Shown here in pieces: positions 37,730 to 46,355 of a stretch of DNA of 64,000 nucleotides; position 1 is the first letter of the stretch; each line of letters begins with the position of its first letter. The notes below the pieces were generated by a model. It searched no databases. It saw nothing but the letters and a program-made list of their open reading frames with translations, and was not told where the DNA came from. The DNA comes from Rhodospirillaceae bacterium (GTDB lineage Bacteria; Pseudomonadota; Alphaproteobacteria; MPNO01; UBA2964). The position numbers and the translations under genes were made by a program. Location: assembly GCA_002709075.1 (NCBI GenBank), contig PAPV01000019.1, forward strand, positions 16,069 through 80,068. Direction: 5' to 3'.

Positions 37730-38368
37730 TTAAATTGTCTCCAAGAATGCACGGCCGGGAGCACCGTCAGCCCCAACAAGTTTAAGCGGTAAACAAGTAA
37801 TTTTGTATTTTCCAGGTGCCGGAAGCCGCAAATCTAAAGCTTCAACAATGACTGTTTCTGCCTTTAATAGAACCAAATGTGTAGTTGAGACCCTGTCATT
37901 AAATAGTTGAACTGATAAATAATCAATCCCAATAAGCTTTATTTTGTTTTCAACGATCCATTTTGCCGCATCAGGTGTGATTGCTGCAAAATCCCTCTTG
38001 AACTTGTGCTTTGGGTTTGCCCAAAGTTGTGAATTTTTCGTTTTTATAAGAAGTCTCTCAGTCCCCGGTGGAATGGCCGCATTTTGAAGATGTTGGGTTG
38101 TTATCGCCTGCACATCAGATACTTCAATTAGGATGCATTCTCCTACTAACACTGCGAGGTCAAGCTCATCAACGCTCTTCCCGCCCTCAATAAAGTGGCA
38201 AGGAGCATCAAGATGCGTGCCAAAATGGACGCCGGCTTCGATTCTAGAAACATTGCAGCGACTTCCGTTTGAAATACACTTTATAAAATCCATGCGTGGT
38301 TTTGGATCTCCTGGCCAAAGTGGCAAATCCACTGTGTAAGGAACTGTGATGTCAATCATTTCGGGCAT
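37730..38368 (-). CDS. Cyclase-family (KynB-like) metal hydrolase
   Basis: A 212-residue protein of the cyclase/formamidase family. The metal motif H-x3-H-x-D-x3-H is present as His48, His52, Asp54 and His58 (HFGTHLDAPCH). Members include kynurenine formamidase KynB and isatin hydrolase, which open amides or rings. It is the last gene in the ubiD, eutA-like, cupin, dihydroxyphthalate-decarboxylase-like run, though 173 bases separate it from the previous gene. Isatin or formyl-kynurenine are possible substrates, undecided. Confidence 0.88.
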   Translation of the reverse strand: MPEMIDITVPYTVDLPLWPGDPKPRMDFIKCISNGSRCNVSRIEAGVHFGTHLDAPCHFIEGGKSVDELDLAVLVGECILIEVSDVQAITTQHLQNAAIPPGTERLLIKTKNSQLWANPKHKFKRDFAAITPDAAKWIVENKIKLIGIDYLSVQLFNDRVSTTHLVLLKAETVIVEALDLRLPAPGKYKITCLPLKLVGADGAPGRAFLETI

Positions 38369-38541
38369 ATTAGAATTTTAGATAATGGGAAAATAATCAC
38401 TTAAGCAATATTCACTTTTTTCTAATAAAATTTCTTGGTTTAATTTAACAGGGAAACTTATAAGATCTAGGTTAATTATCTTTGTTCATATTTTTAGGGT
38501 GCCAAACTTGGAAATCTTGAGTTTAAGTGGTTATTAATTTT

Positions 38542-39519
38542 TTAGACACCACGTTTTCTACCCTGATCCATGTTTAGAAAAAGTTCATCAACTGATAGAT
38601 TACGTTTAATCAACGCTTGCTCTTTTGAGTATTGTATCATGTTTTGCAATGTCTTTCTGTTTTGGTTACTCAACCCATATTCCCAGGGATCATCACCCAA
38701 AAGTTTCTGTTGTTCTTCCCAGAACTCTCGGTACCACGCAAGTGGAACAATCCTTGGGTTTATTAGTTTTTTTAACGCAATGTCTTTAGCCTTGTTTAAA
38801 GCGCGATAAATATTAATCGGCACCCAAGGATATTGATCTGTTATATTTCTTTTAATACCCAATATGTGCATAATGGGAAACATTCCAGTTTTTTTAAAGA
38901 AGGTTACTTCTTCCTCTTTAAAATTGGGCCAAAGGCGTGCTACCCGGGAGTCGCCTCGTAAAAAGGGCTTGATAATAGATGAATGTATGCAAGCATCTAA
39001 TTCACCTTCTACGAGCATGGTTTCGACCGACTGGTTATTGGATAGGGTTTGTAATTTGATATCGCCTGGTAATCTTACCGGAATATCTTGATCAAGCTCT
39101 TGGTACCATTTGATAGACCGATGCGGTACCCCATATTCGTGCTCAAGAATTCCTCTCATCCAGAGAATAGCTGTAACCTGCCAATGCTTAATGCCTACTT
39201 TTTTACCAATTAAATCTTTTGGGTCTTTTATTCCGGCGCTGGTGTTTACAAAAACAAATCCATGCCGAAAACGGCGGTGTAGATAAACCGGAATCGCATC
39301 AAAAGGTAAACCCTGATCTTTGGCAACGAGATAAGTTGAACAAGATGCCTCGGCAATATCAAATTCTTCATTGTTAAAAAAGCGCCAGTGACGAGTGGTG
39401 GAGTCCATATCAGTTACAACAGTAAGGTCAATACCGTCAGCTTTCACGCTTCCATCCATGAGTGGCTGTGTAATAGCATAGTCGCCACACGCTAGTGTGA
39501 TAGGGATGTTTTTGCTCAT
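38542..39519 (-). CDS. 4,5-dihydroxyphthalate decarboxylase-like protein (periplasmic-binding-protein fold), paralogue 3
   Basis: A 325-residue protein of the same family as 19566-20537 and 23043-24032. Shared marks are EEFDIAEASCSTYL, IPVYLHRRFRHGFVFV, DLIGKKVGIKHWQVTAILWM and FPIMHILGIKRNI. No signal peptide is visible, so it is likely cytoplasmic. AGGAAA stands before the ATG. It is 114 bases from the cupin gene in the ubiD-containing run. This is the paralogue with the closest link to a carboxylic-acid-removing pathway, since UbiD is a decarboxylase. Confidence 0.82.
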   Translation of the reverse strand: MSKNIPITLACGDYAITQPLMDGSVKADGIDLTVVTDMDSTTRHWRFFNNEEFDIAEASCSTYLVAKDQGLPFDAIPVYLHRRFRHGFVFVNTSAGIKDPKDLIGKKVGIKHWQVTAILWMRGILEHEYGVPHRSIKWYQELDQDIPVRLPGDIKLQTLSNNQSVETMLVEGELDACIHSSIIKPFLRGDSRVARLWPNFKEEEVTFFKKTGMFPIMHILGIKRNITDQYPWVPINIYRALNKAKDIALKKLINPRIVPLAWYREFWEEQQKLLGDDPWEYGLSNQNRKTLQNMIQYSKEQALIKRNLSVDELFLNMDQGRKRGV

Positions 39520-39633
39520 ATGCTATTTCCTGTGATTTTTTTTTGGAGGTTATTGTATATCCTATACACTTGCGATTTAACAGTTACACGCGATTAATTG
39601 CTGATAAAAAAGAGTTAAACATCAGCTTTTCAT

Positions 39634-40029
39634 TCAACCAATTCCTATATCTCTACCATCAACAATAAAATCAAATGCTTTTCCAGCCGGGGTGTAGATT
39701 TCAAAAATTTCAAACGGTTCAGAGCTAGAGGCATTTTTAAGTGAATGACGTTGCCCCGCCGGTATATATATTATGTCGTCCTCACCAATGATGTATTCAT
39801 TGTCTTCAACAATTAATTGTCCTTTGCCTGATTTAACTATGTATACGTTGTCAGAGTTTGTATGGAAATGGTAAAGACCTCCTGGTTCACCTGCAGCTAG
39901 CCGATTAAAATGGACATCAATTTTTTTTGCCCCGCAATTACCATCAATCAGCGGGATTTGTTCTCCACGATTGCCTGGCATTGATTTAGTAGGACAATCT
40001 GGAAGGTGAAACAAACGGAATTCACTCAT
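39634..40029 (-). CDS. Small cupin-domain protein
   Basis: A 131-residue single-domain cupin. The metal-site motif is spread over LYHFHTNSDNVYIVKSGKGQ and DIIYIPAGQRHSLKN, with histidines at the usual places. It differs from the two RRIVTGHD cupins. It begins ten bases after the eutA-like gene and so is almost certainly in the same operon. A role in the ubiD pathway (isomerase or dioxygenase) is inference. Confidence 0.85.
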   Translation of the reverse strand: MSEFRLFHLPDCPTKSMPGNRGEQIPLIDGNCGAKKIDVHFNRLAAGEPGGLYHFHTNSDNVYIVKSGKGQLIVEDNEYIIGEDDIIYIPAGQRHSLKNASSSEPFEIFEIYTPAGKAFDFIVDGRDIGIG

Positions 40030-40039
40030 CGAAATATTT

Positions 40040-41575
40040 TTATACCTGCCGCCCGGGCTGAGAAAAAAGGAGTGATTTTATAATCAGTGGCACCACCTGA
40101 GTTGTTTCCATTTGTTCCCCGATATCTATAAAATCAAAATCATTTAGTTGAACGTTGTCGACTGAGATCACTTCCCCTTTTACATTTAATTCTTTGGTGA
40201 GTATATTTCCTAACGTGCGGCCTGCATCACCGTCCATAACGATTATTAGTGGTATATTTGCGTTAGAAACCGTTTTGGGAAGGCCATCACAAATTCCCGT
40301 AGCCAGTTCATAAAGTCTCGAGTGCAAAGGGTCCCCACCCCAGCGAAATGCAACAGCCAACTCGGTTTCCCCATCAGTCATGTCCAAGCGCTCTATCGCT
40401 TGGGCGATGGCTTTAGAGACGTCTTGTCTTTTAAAATCACCTGTGACATCACAAGCTAAATATGCGACGGGAATGTTGCGTACGGGAAGCATTTTGGGAT
40501 TTGAAATGAAAATTGTATTTCCACTCACCTGAACAGTAAATTGTGACGCTCCAACGACAGTTGCCCTAATACCAGCGCCAGGGTCATAAACTTTTTTATC
40601 AATTTTCTTATGCCCTAGTGCATGTCGTATTTCATGTGCAAGGGATTTTCCTAAATCTCCCCTGTCATTTTCCTCCCTTCCATATATAAATTCAGAAACT
40701 CCGCCAGAAAAAGTTATTGCATTTATCTCTGTTTCCTTAGGCAAATGTTCTGTGAGACGCAGCTCTTCGCATAGAGGGTCATTATCTGCCTCTCTGTTCG
40801 CGTATGCTATTACAACCTCTACCATTCGGGTAACTATTTTTTTTCGGTTTTCAACTGAAAGTGTTTTTCCAATTTCGAGTCTAATTCCCAAATCCTTTGC
40901 TACTTGCTCGGCTGGTCCTTCAATTCGAACCATATTTGAAGCTCCGTCGAATGCAATTAGACGACCTCCGACAGCAAAAGCACTAGTGGCGGTTAGTTTT
41001 CCCTTTTCGCAAAGGGCGAGTTTTACAGTGCCACCTCCTACATCTATATTCAGCACTGTAAAATTTTCTTTTCTCGACAGTGCAACCGCACCAGAGCCGT
41101 TTGCAGCCATTAAAGACTCAAGGTGGTGTCCTGCAGATGCGCAAACAAATTTTCCTGATTTGTCGGCAAATAGATCAGCAATAGCTCTTGCGTTGTTTCG
41201 TTTCAAAGCCTCGCCGGTTAATATGACGGCCCCAGTATCGATGTCATCTGGTTTGAGCTTTGCCTCTGAATAAGCGTTGTTGAAGAAGCGAGATAATTCA
41301 TCAGCATCAATCGTATAATCAGACCGATACGGAGTGAGTAAAATCGGCGAACGCCAAATCACCTCACGATTAACAACCACAAACCGGCTGGATAAACCCT
41401 CCATGAGCCGTTGAAGGTGAACTTTGGAAAACATAAGATGTGAAGTTGAAGAACCAACATCTACACCTACCGTTGTAAGCTCTACGTTGTCCTGTTCCCA
41501 GATGGCTTCAGCGAGTTCTGATTGTTCCTCCGGGCTCATATGTAAATGTTCGAAGCCTAGGTCGTGCACGTCCAT
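40040..41575 (-). CDS. EutA-like reactivating factor (ethanolamine ammonia-lyase reactivase family)
   Basis: A 511-residue ASKHA-fold protein recognised as EutA-like: VGVDVGSSTSHLMFSKV at the N-terminus, then DIDTGAVILTGEALKRNNAR, NIDVGGGTVKLALCEKG and the SGGVSEFIYGRE segment. EutA reactivates adenosylcobalamin-dependent ethanolamine ammonia-lyase by exchanging damaged cofactor. No eutBC lyase genes, no corrinoid gene and no microcompartment genes occur in the window. It lies ten bases before the cupin and 81 bases after ubiD, on the same transcript. It may have been recruited to reactivate another enzyme, or its lyase may lie elsewhere. Confidence 0.87.
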   Translation of the reverse strand: MDVHDLGFEHLHMSPEEQSELAEAIWEQDNVELTTVGVDVGSSTSHLMFSKVHLQRLMEGLSSRFVVVNREVIWRSPILLTPYRSDYTIDADELSRFFNNAYSEAKLKPDDIDTGAVILTGEALKRNNARAIADLFADKSGKFVCASAGHHLESLMAANGSGAVALSRKENFTVLNIDVGGGTVKLALCEKGKLTATSAFAVGGRLIAFDGASNMVRIEGPAEQVAKDLGIRLEIGKTLSVENRKKIVTRMVEVVIAYANREADNDPLCEELRLTEHLPKETEINAITFSGGVSEFIYGREENDRGDLGKSLAHEIRHALGHKKIDKKVYDPGAGIRATVVGASQFTVQVSGNTIFISNPKMLPVRNIPVAYLACDVTGDFKRQDVSKAIAQAIERLDMTDGETELAVAFRWGGDPLHSRLYELATGICDGLPKTVSNANIPLIIVMDGDAGRTLGNILTKELNVKGEVISVDNVQLNDFDFIDIGEQMETTQVVPLIIKSLLFSQPGRQV

Positions 41576-41656
41576 ATCCTTCTATTTTTACCTCTAAATA
41601 TTGAAATTGGTGTTTTTATATTGTACCTCTCGCGACCTTGTTAATATTACTAAGGA

Positions 41657-43135
41657 TTAGTCCTGTGGAAAAGGCAAGTGGCTGAATTTTTCCCGAATTT
41701 GCTTTCGAAGTTTATTACTTACATCAACAACCGGCGGAAAAACCCCTTTTAGTAATTGATCATAAGGTATACAGGCATCTATTAGAATACGATTGTTAAA
41801 ATTTCCCGGTAGATAAAGAGGGTCTCGCTTCGAAGCCCATGCTTTCTTAATAATGTCCACGTCAGTATCCGGATCAAATCTGGTCGACATCGCCCAAAGC
41901 ACTTGATCAAGGTCGCCCGCATCTATGTCTTCGTCTACTACAACTGTCCACTTTCCTGCGTAAGCTCCACCCTGACAATTTGACGCTACATGAAGAACGT
42001 TTCTCGAATGGCCAGGGTAGCGTTGTTTAATCTGGATCGCAGTAAAACGTGTGGCTGGGCCACCCTCATGGTTCCAAACACCTAAAATATCTGGAAGACC
42101 GCAGGCTTCCAGTGCTCTCCAAATTTCTGCAGAACCAGCAATACCCTTTAACAAACCGGTCTCATCTACAGGTTTATGTTGTGGTGCACATGTGATAATA
42201 GGATCATTCCGATGTAGGATGGTTTTGACTTCCACATACGGCCGCGGCACTGAGTCGTCTGAATAATATCCCATCCATTCGCCAAATGGTCCCTCTTCTT
42301 TAACCTTACCCGGACGAGCCACTCCTTCAATTACGATCTCTGCATCGGCAGGAATCGGGAACCCTGTGTATGGACCCTTTACGCAGCGAATTGCTTCACC
42401 CCGGAGGCCGCCAGCGAAATCAAGCTCTGAAACATCTTCCGGTAACGGACTTGCTGAGAGCATGTAAAGCAGCGGATCCATACCCACAAGTATTGCGAAT
42501 TTGCATTCTTCACCGCGCTCGAAATATTTATCGCGATGTATCCTACCATGTTTGCCTTCGGTTATCTGGCATCCGATGGTTTTTGCATCGTAGACCTGAT
42601 TTCGATAAGTGCCCAGATTATATGAACCATCGTCTGGATCCTGGCTGATAACGCAGTTAGCAGTGCCAATGTATCGCGCTTTATCCTGTTCGTGATGTCG
42701 CGGTACAGGAAATTTAAGCACATTAATGGAATCCCCTGTCAATATATTTTCTAAAACTGGTCCGGTATCCACCATCTCAGGAGGTATCAATTTCATATTT
42801 TGCATTCGATCATAATAACGTTGAACAATATCGGCTTTACGCTCATGTTCGAGCGGAAGTCCCAGCGTTAGAGCTACTCGCTTAACTGATGAGAGAGATC
42901 CATAGAGTGTCCTGTAGCCTTCTTCATATCCGGGAACATTGTCAAACAATATAGCAGGTGCGTTACCTCGACTTTTTTCAGTAAGCATCTGCGTAATGCT
43001 GCCCATTTCAGCATCCCAGCTTGCGTTATTGACACGAAGCAGTTCTCCAAGACCATCAACTGTCTCTATCCATTCTCTTAAGCCTCGATAACTTACCTGA
43101 TCGTTTGAAAGTGATGAAACACGAGTGTCATCCAT
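41657..43135 (-). CDS. UbiD-family prenylated-FMN decarboxylase
   Basis: A 492-residue UbiD-family decarboxylase, which uses prenylated FMN and a divalent metal to remove carboxyl groups from aromatic or unsaturated acids. Typical are the LRVNNASWDAEMGSITQML beginning, the cofactor-binding segments around VPRHHEQDKARYIG and IGCQITEGKHGRIH, and the glutamate-bearing EEGPFGEWMGYYSDD. At 492 residues it matches the family. A GGAGGG sits five bases before the ATG. It heads the run with the eutA-like gene, cupin and dihydroxyphthalate-decarboxylase-like paralogue. No UbiX gene to make the cofactor is near. Confidence 0.93.
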   Translation of the reverse strand: MDDTRVSSLSNDQVSYRGLREWIETVDGLGELLRVNNASWDAEMGSITQMLTEKSRGNAPAILFDNVPGYEEGYRTLYGSLSSVKRVALTLGLPLEHERKADIVQRYYDRMQNMKLIPPEMVDTGPVLENILTGDSINVLKFPVPRHHEQDKARYIGTANCVISQDPDDGSYNLGTYRNQVYDAKTIGCQITEGKHGRIHRDKYFERGEECKFAILVGMDPLLYMLSASPLPEDVSELDFAGGLRGEAIRCVKGPYTGFPIPADAEIVIEGVARPGKVKEEGPFGEWMGYYSDDSVPRPYVEVKTILHRNDPIITCAPQHKPVDETGLLKGIAGSAEIWRALEACGLPDILGVWNHEGGPATRFTAIQIKQRYPGHSRNVLHVASNCQGGAYAGKWTVVVDEDIDAGDLDQVLWAMSTRFDPDTDVDIIKKAWASKRDPLYLPGNFNNRILIDACIPYDQLLKGVFPPVVDVSNKLRKQIREKFSHLPFPQD

Positions 43136-43332
43136 AATTCCCTCCGCAGAATTACCTTTTAAATACTCAATTGTGAATATCAGAAATTATATGCCGATAA
43201 TCGAAGTATAGCACTACGGCTGTTTAGGGAAACCCCATCGGTTTAAAGTTTAAGGTAATTTGACAGCTATTCTATGCGCTGCTTCAATCGAGTTACATAT
43301 TTAAAAATTTCGAATTCCGATGGGGGGTTGAT

Positions 43333-44076
43333 ATGAGACTAAAAGATAAAGTTGCAATTATTACTGGTGCAGGCCGAAACATAGGTGAACAGACGGCGTC
43401 TTTATTTGCAGAAGAAGGAGCGAAAGCGGTAGTAGTGGATTTTGATCCGGAAAGGGGAAATAGAACTGCTGAAGAAATTAATCATCGCTGTAAAGGCGCA
43501 GCAATTTTCGTTTGCGCAGATGTGTCTGAGGAGAAATCTGTAAAGGAAATGATTGCAATTGCTGTAAATGCATACGGTAGTATTGATATTTTGGTAAATA
43601 ATGTTGCTATTTCAGACAATAAAAATATTTTTGATTGTACACTTAATGACTTTAATAAAGTTCTGGCTGTAACTCTTACGAGTCAATTTCTTACTTGCAA
43701 ATACGTCGCCGAACAAATGATTGAGCAGGGTAATGGCGGTGCGATTGTTAACATTGGTTCGACGTCAGGTTTTCAGGGTCGTGACAGTGCTATAGCCTAT
43801 GCTGCAGCAAAGGGCGGGGTTGCTAATTTGATGCGGGGATTGGCTGTTCAACTTGCTCCCAAGAATATTCGAGTGAATTCAGTAGTTCCTAATAAAATCG
43901 GATCACCAGTTGGGCAGGAAGAATTTGATCCAGCACGTTCTGTTCCTAACCTTGTGGGCCGGGCTGGAACACCCCGAGAGTTAGCTCAGGCGGTATTATT
44001 TCTCGCTAGCGATGAGGCAAAATTTATTTACGGAGAAAATTTAGTCGTTGATGGGGGTTTTAGTGCAATGATGTAA
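43333..44076 (+). CDS. Short-chain dehydrogenase/reductase
   Basis: A 247-residue classical SDR. It has the cofactor motif TGAGRNIG (11-18), NNVA for the NNAG motif, the catalytic serine in GSTSGF, and Tyr-x3-Lys in AYAAAKGG, followed by LAPKNIRVNSVVPNK. The aspartate after beta strand 2 (VVDFD) suggests NAD preference. GGGGGG lies a few bases before the ATG. It could oxidise a cis-diol or a beta-hydroxy acid in the neighbouring ring-cleavage group, but the substrate is unknown. Confidence 0.9.
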   Translation: MRLKDKVAIITGAGRNIGEQTASLFAEEGAKAVVVDFDPERGNRTAEEINHRCKGAAIFVCADVSEEKSVKEMIAIAVNAYGSIDILVNNVAISDNKNIFDCTLNDFNKVLAVTLTSQFLTCKYVAEQMIEQGNGGAIVNIGSTSGFQGRDSAIAYAAAKGGVANLMRGLAVQLAPKNIRVNSVVPNKIGSPVGQEEFDPARSVPNLVGRAGTPRELAQAVLFLASDEAKFIYGENLVVDGGFSAMM

Positions 44077-44103
44077 AAAATAAATGCGCTTATCAATTAA
44101 CCC

Positions 44104-45009
44104 TCAAAATTCAACCTTTGGAGGTACTAGATTCCCATGCATGCTTTTTCGCATAGATGTTGATGGTAGATCCGCATTACCCCACATCTCATTTTTTCTG
44201 CGACGAGTTGCCCATTCCTCCGGTGTTCCAGCCTTATAATCTTCTCCGACCTGCTCAACTTCGGCAGTGTATTCCACAACCAGTCCGTTTGGTTCTCGGA
44301 AATATGAAAAAATATTATTTCCTGGTCCATGGCGTCCTACGCCCCAGTCAACCTCAAATCCGCAATGTCTAAGACGACCTACCCCGGTCATCAGCGCATT
44401 AAAATCTGGCATTTCCCATGCTGTGTGGTTCAGGCTGACGCCATTTGAGCGAGCGAGAGCTATACTGTGATGGTCGGAACTACAACGAATAAAATTCATA
44501 ATTTCGGTTTGGTCGCTTAATTTGAAGCCGAGTGCATCACAAAACCATTCGGTTTGCTGGGATATGCGATCAGAATTTATAACCACGTGACTAAGTTTAA
44601 AAGGTCGGTCATTAGACATATATGATTGTTTGTGTTGTATAACGTCACTTGCAACCTCATACTCTATGCCATCAGGGTCTCGAAATGAAAAACCGTAACC
44701 GCCACCTGGGGTTAATAGTGGAGCCGGGGCTTTGGATACATGTATTTTTAAACCCCTAAGACGTTGGTAAATTGCATCGACTGTTTTTTTATCCTTCGCG
44801 CCAAAGTTGATCTTTTTTACTCCAGCCGTAGCCCCCATGTGAAGCACAACACAATGATGTTCTGAACCGGTGGCACGGAAATATAGCGCCCCATTTTCTT
44901 GCGCAACCGGTTCTAGTTTCCATATTTTTTCGTAGAAACGACTAGTTTTAGTTAAATCAGGAACCGAATATTCAATGCTCCGAAGGGTGCTTATCGATAC
45001 GTTATTCAT
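44104..45009 (-). CDS. Extradiol dioxygenase of the VOC superfamily
   Basis: A 301-residue two-domain vicinal-oxygen-chelate protein of the 2,3-dihydroxybiphenyl or catechol 2,3-dioxygenase type. Iron ligands in the second domain are visible as His in KLSHVVINSD, His in LNHTAWEM and Glu in LVVEYTAEVE. This family opens catechols next to the hydroxyls. The chosen ATG at 45009 has AGGAGG six bases upstream; an earlier in-frame start at 45024 is unlikely. It is divergent from the ligA/ligB pair, with about 200 bases between, and together they suggest breakdown of aromatic diols. Confidence 0.9.
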   Translation of the reverse strand: MNNVSISTLRSIEYSVPDLTKTSRFYEKIWKLEPVAQENGALYFRATGSEHHCVVLHMGATAGVKKINFGAKDKKTVDAIYQRLRGLKIHVSKAPAPLLTPGGGYGFSFRDPDGIEYEVASDVIQHKQSYMSNDRPFKLSHVVINSDRISQQTEWFCDALGFKLSDQTEIMNFIRCSSDHHSIALARSNGVSLNHTAWEMPDFNALMTGVGRLRHCGFEVDWGVGRHGPGNNIFSYFREPNGLVVEYTAEVEQVGEDYKAGTPEEWATRRRKNEMWGNADLPSTSMRKSMHGNLVPPKVEF

Positions 45010-45205
45010 GGCTGCCTCCTGCACATGGGCTACGCACCAATCATAGTATTCCTATGCCTTAAAAATTCCAAGCCATGTTGGATGAAAGTTGTATGTTTTC
45101 TCTCTGTTGCTACAAATGATTTTTGTGGTTTGGGTAATTTTATTCTGAAGAAAATTAGTTTACACTCATCATTAATTTATTGAAAACTCGTGGAGAAAAG
45201 CGTTT

Positions 45206-45496
45206 ATGAGTCTTTATGAACTGCAAAAATTAGTTTGTGATGTAAATCGTGATCCTGTCTCGCGAGAGGCTTTTTTTAAAGACGACGAAGGTTTTTCACT
45301 TAATTATGCACTCTCAGCCAACGAGCGTAGAGCAGTTTTAGAACGAAATTACGGCCAACTATATGCGGCGGGTGTACATGGGCTGATATTAAGGCCTTTT
45401 AGTTTGTTGCATAAAGTCAGTGAAACAGAATATCTCGATGCTTTGAGAAAAGCATGTTCGCTTCGTGCCGACCCGCAGACAGGAGAACTTATATAA
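45206..45496 (+). CDS. LigA-type small subunit of an extradiol ring-cleavage dioxygenase
   Basis: A 96-residue protein of the protocatechuate 4,5-dioxygenase alpha-subunit family, seen in the helical pattern LSANERRAVLERNYGQLYAAGVHG and the conserved RPFSLL region. In the Lig-type enzymes it caps the active site of the catalytic beta subunit. Its TAA stop overlaps the ATG of the next gene by one base, so the two subunits are made together. The start has GGAG at a rather long distance. Confidence 0.87.
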   Translation: MSLYELQKLVCDVNRDPVSREAFFKDDEGFSLNYALSANERRAVLERNYGQLYAAGVHGLILRPFSLLHKVSETEYLDALRKACSLRADPQTGELI

Positions 45497-46320
45497 TGCC
45501 ACTAGTTTTTGCTTGCTCAGCCAGTCACACGCCTGGAATTACTGCATGGCCTGAGGCGGCGCCAAAAAAACAGAGGGACGCTGTACTTGGGGCTTTCAAC
45601 AAACTTAAAGAAGGTCTTAAAGACTCAGGAGCTGAAGTACTTGTAGTTATTGCTCCAGAACATTTTGCTAATTTCTTTTTAAATAACATGCCGGCCTTTT
45701 GTATAGGCGTAGGAACTCAGCACATGGGGCCGGTAGAGCCTTGGTTAAACATAGAACGGAAATCGATTTCTGGTGACAGCGCTTTCGCAAATACGCTGCT
45801 GCAGGGGTGCTACGATGAGGGATTTGAAATAAGTTTTTCAAACGAATTAGATTTTGATCACGGAGTAGTTTTGCCAATTAATTTTTTGATACCGGATGGT
45901 CGTATTCCCATTGTCCCAATCATTTTTAACGCTTTGTGTGATCCCATGCCGTCACCAAAAAGATGTTTCGAATTCGGGAGGGTAATTAGAGAGGTTGCGG
46001 ATAAAAATGAGAAAAAAGTAGCCATTATTGGAACAGGTGGTTTGTCACATTGGCCCGGAGAGGCGGAGCATGGAATTATCAATGAACGATTTGATAAGCA
46101 GTTTTTGCACGATATTATACAAAACGATGTAGATATTTTATTAAATTATTCACATGATAAAATCTCCTCATCAGGTACAGGCGGACATGAGATTAGATCT
46201 TGGATTGCTGTTGCCGGTGCCGCTACTATGTGGAAACCAGAATTGCTCACCTATCAGGCAATAAATGCTTGGGCAACAGGTTGTGGATTTGTAAGCTACC
46301 ATTGCCCAAATAACTTTTAA
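45496..46320 (+). CDS. LigB-type catalytic subunit of an extradiol ring-cleavage dioxygenase
   Basis: A 274-residue class III extradiol dioxygenase. Iron ligands are His11 (SASHTPG) and His56 (APEHFANFF); GGLSHWPGEAEHG carries a further conserved histidine. With the LigA-like partner it would open a catechol-type ring, for example protocatechuate or gallate at positions 4,5, although the LigAB family also includes enzymes for other diols. I chose the ATG at 45496, which overlaps the stop of the alpha subunit; an open start 42 bases earlier would lie inside that gene. Confidence 0.9.
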   Translation: MPLVFACSASHTPGITAWPEAAPKKQRDAVLGAFNKLKEGLKDSGAEVLVVIAPEHFANFFLNNMPAFCIGVGTQHMGPVEPWLNIERKSISGDSAFANTLLQGCYDEGFEISFSNELDFDHGVVLPINFLIPDGRIPIVPIIFNALCDPMPSPKRCFEFGRVIREVADKNEKKVAIIGTGGLSHWPGEAEHGIINERFDKQFLHDIIQNDVDILLNYSHDKISSSGTGGHEIRSWIAVAGAATMWKPELLTYQAINAWATGCGFVSYHCPNNF

Positions 46321-46355
46321 CCTTCAGCATAATTATTGAATTTAAGGAATAAATT

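Noticed and set aside
40752..41273. Plus-strand 173-residue open frame
   Set aside because: It is a shadow of the well-supported eutA-like gene on the minus strand, with low-complexity composition.
40040..41575. Ethanolamine utilisation locus
   Set aside because: Only the EutA-like gene is present; eutBC and shell-protein genes are absent from the window.
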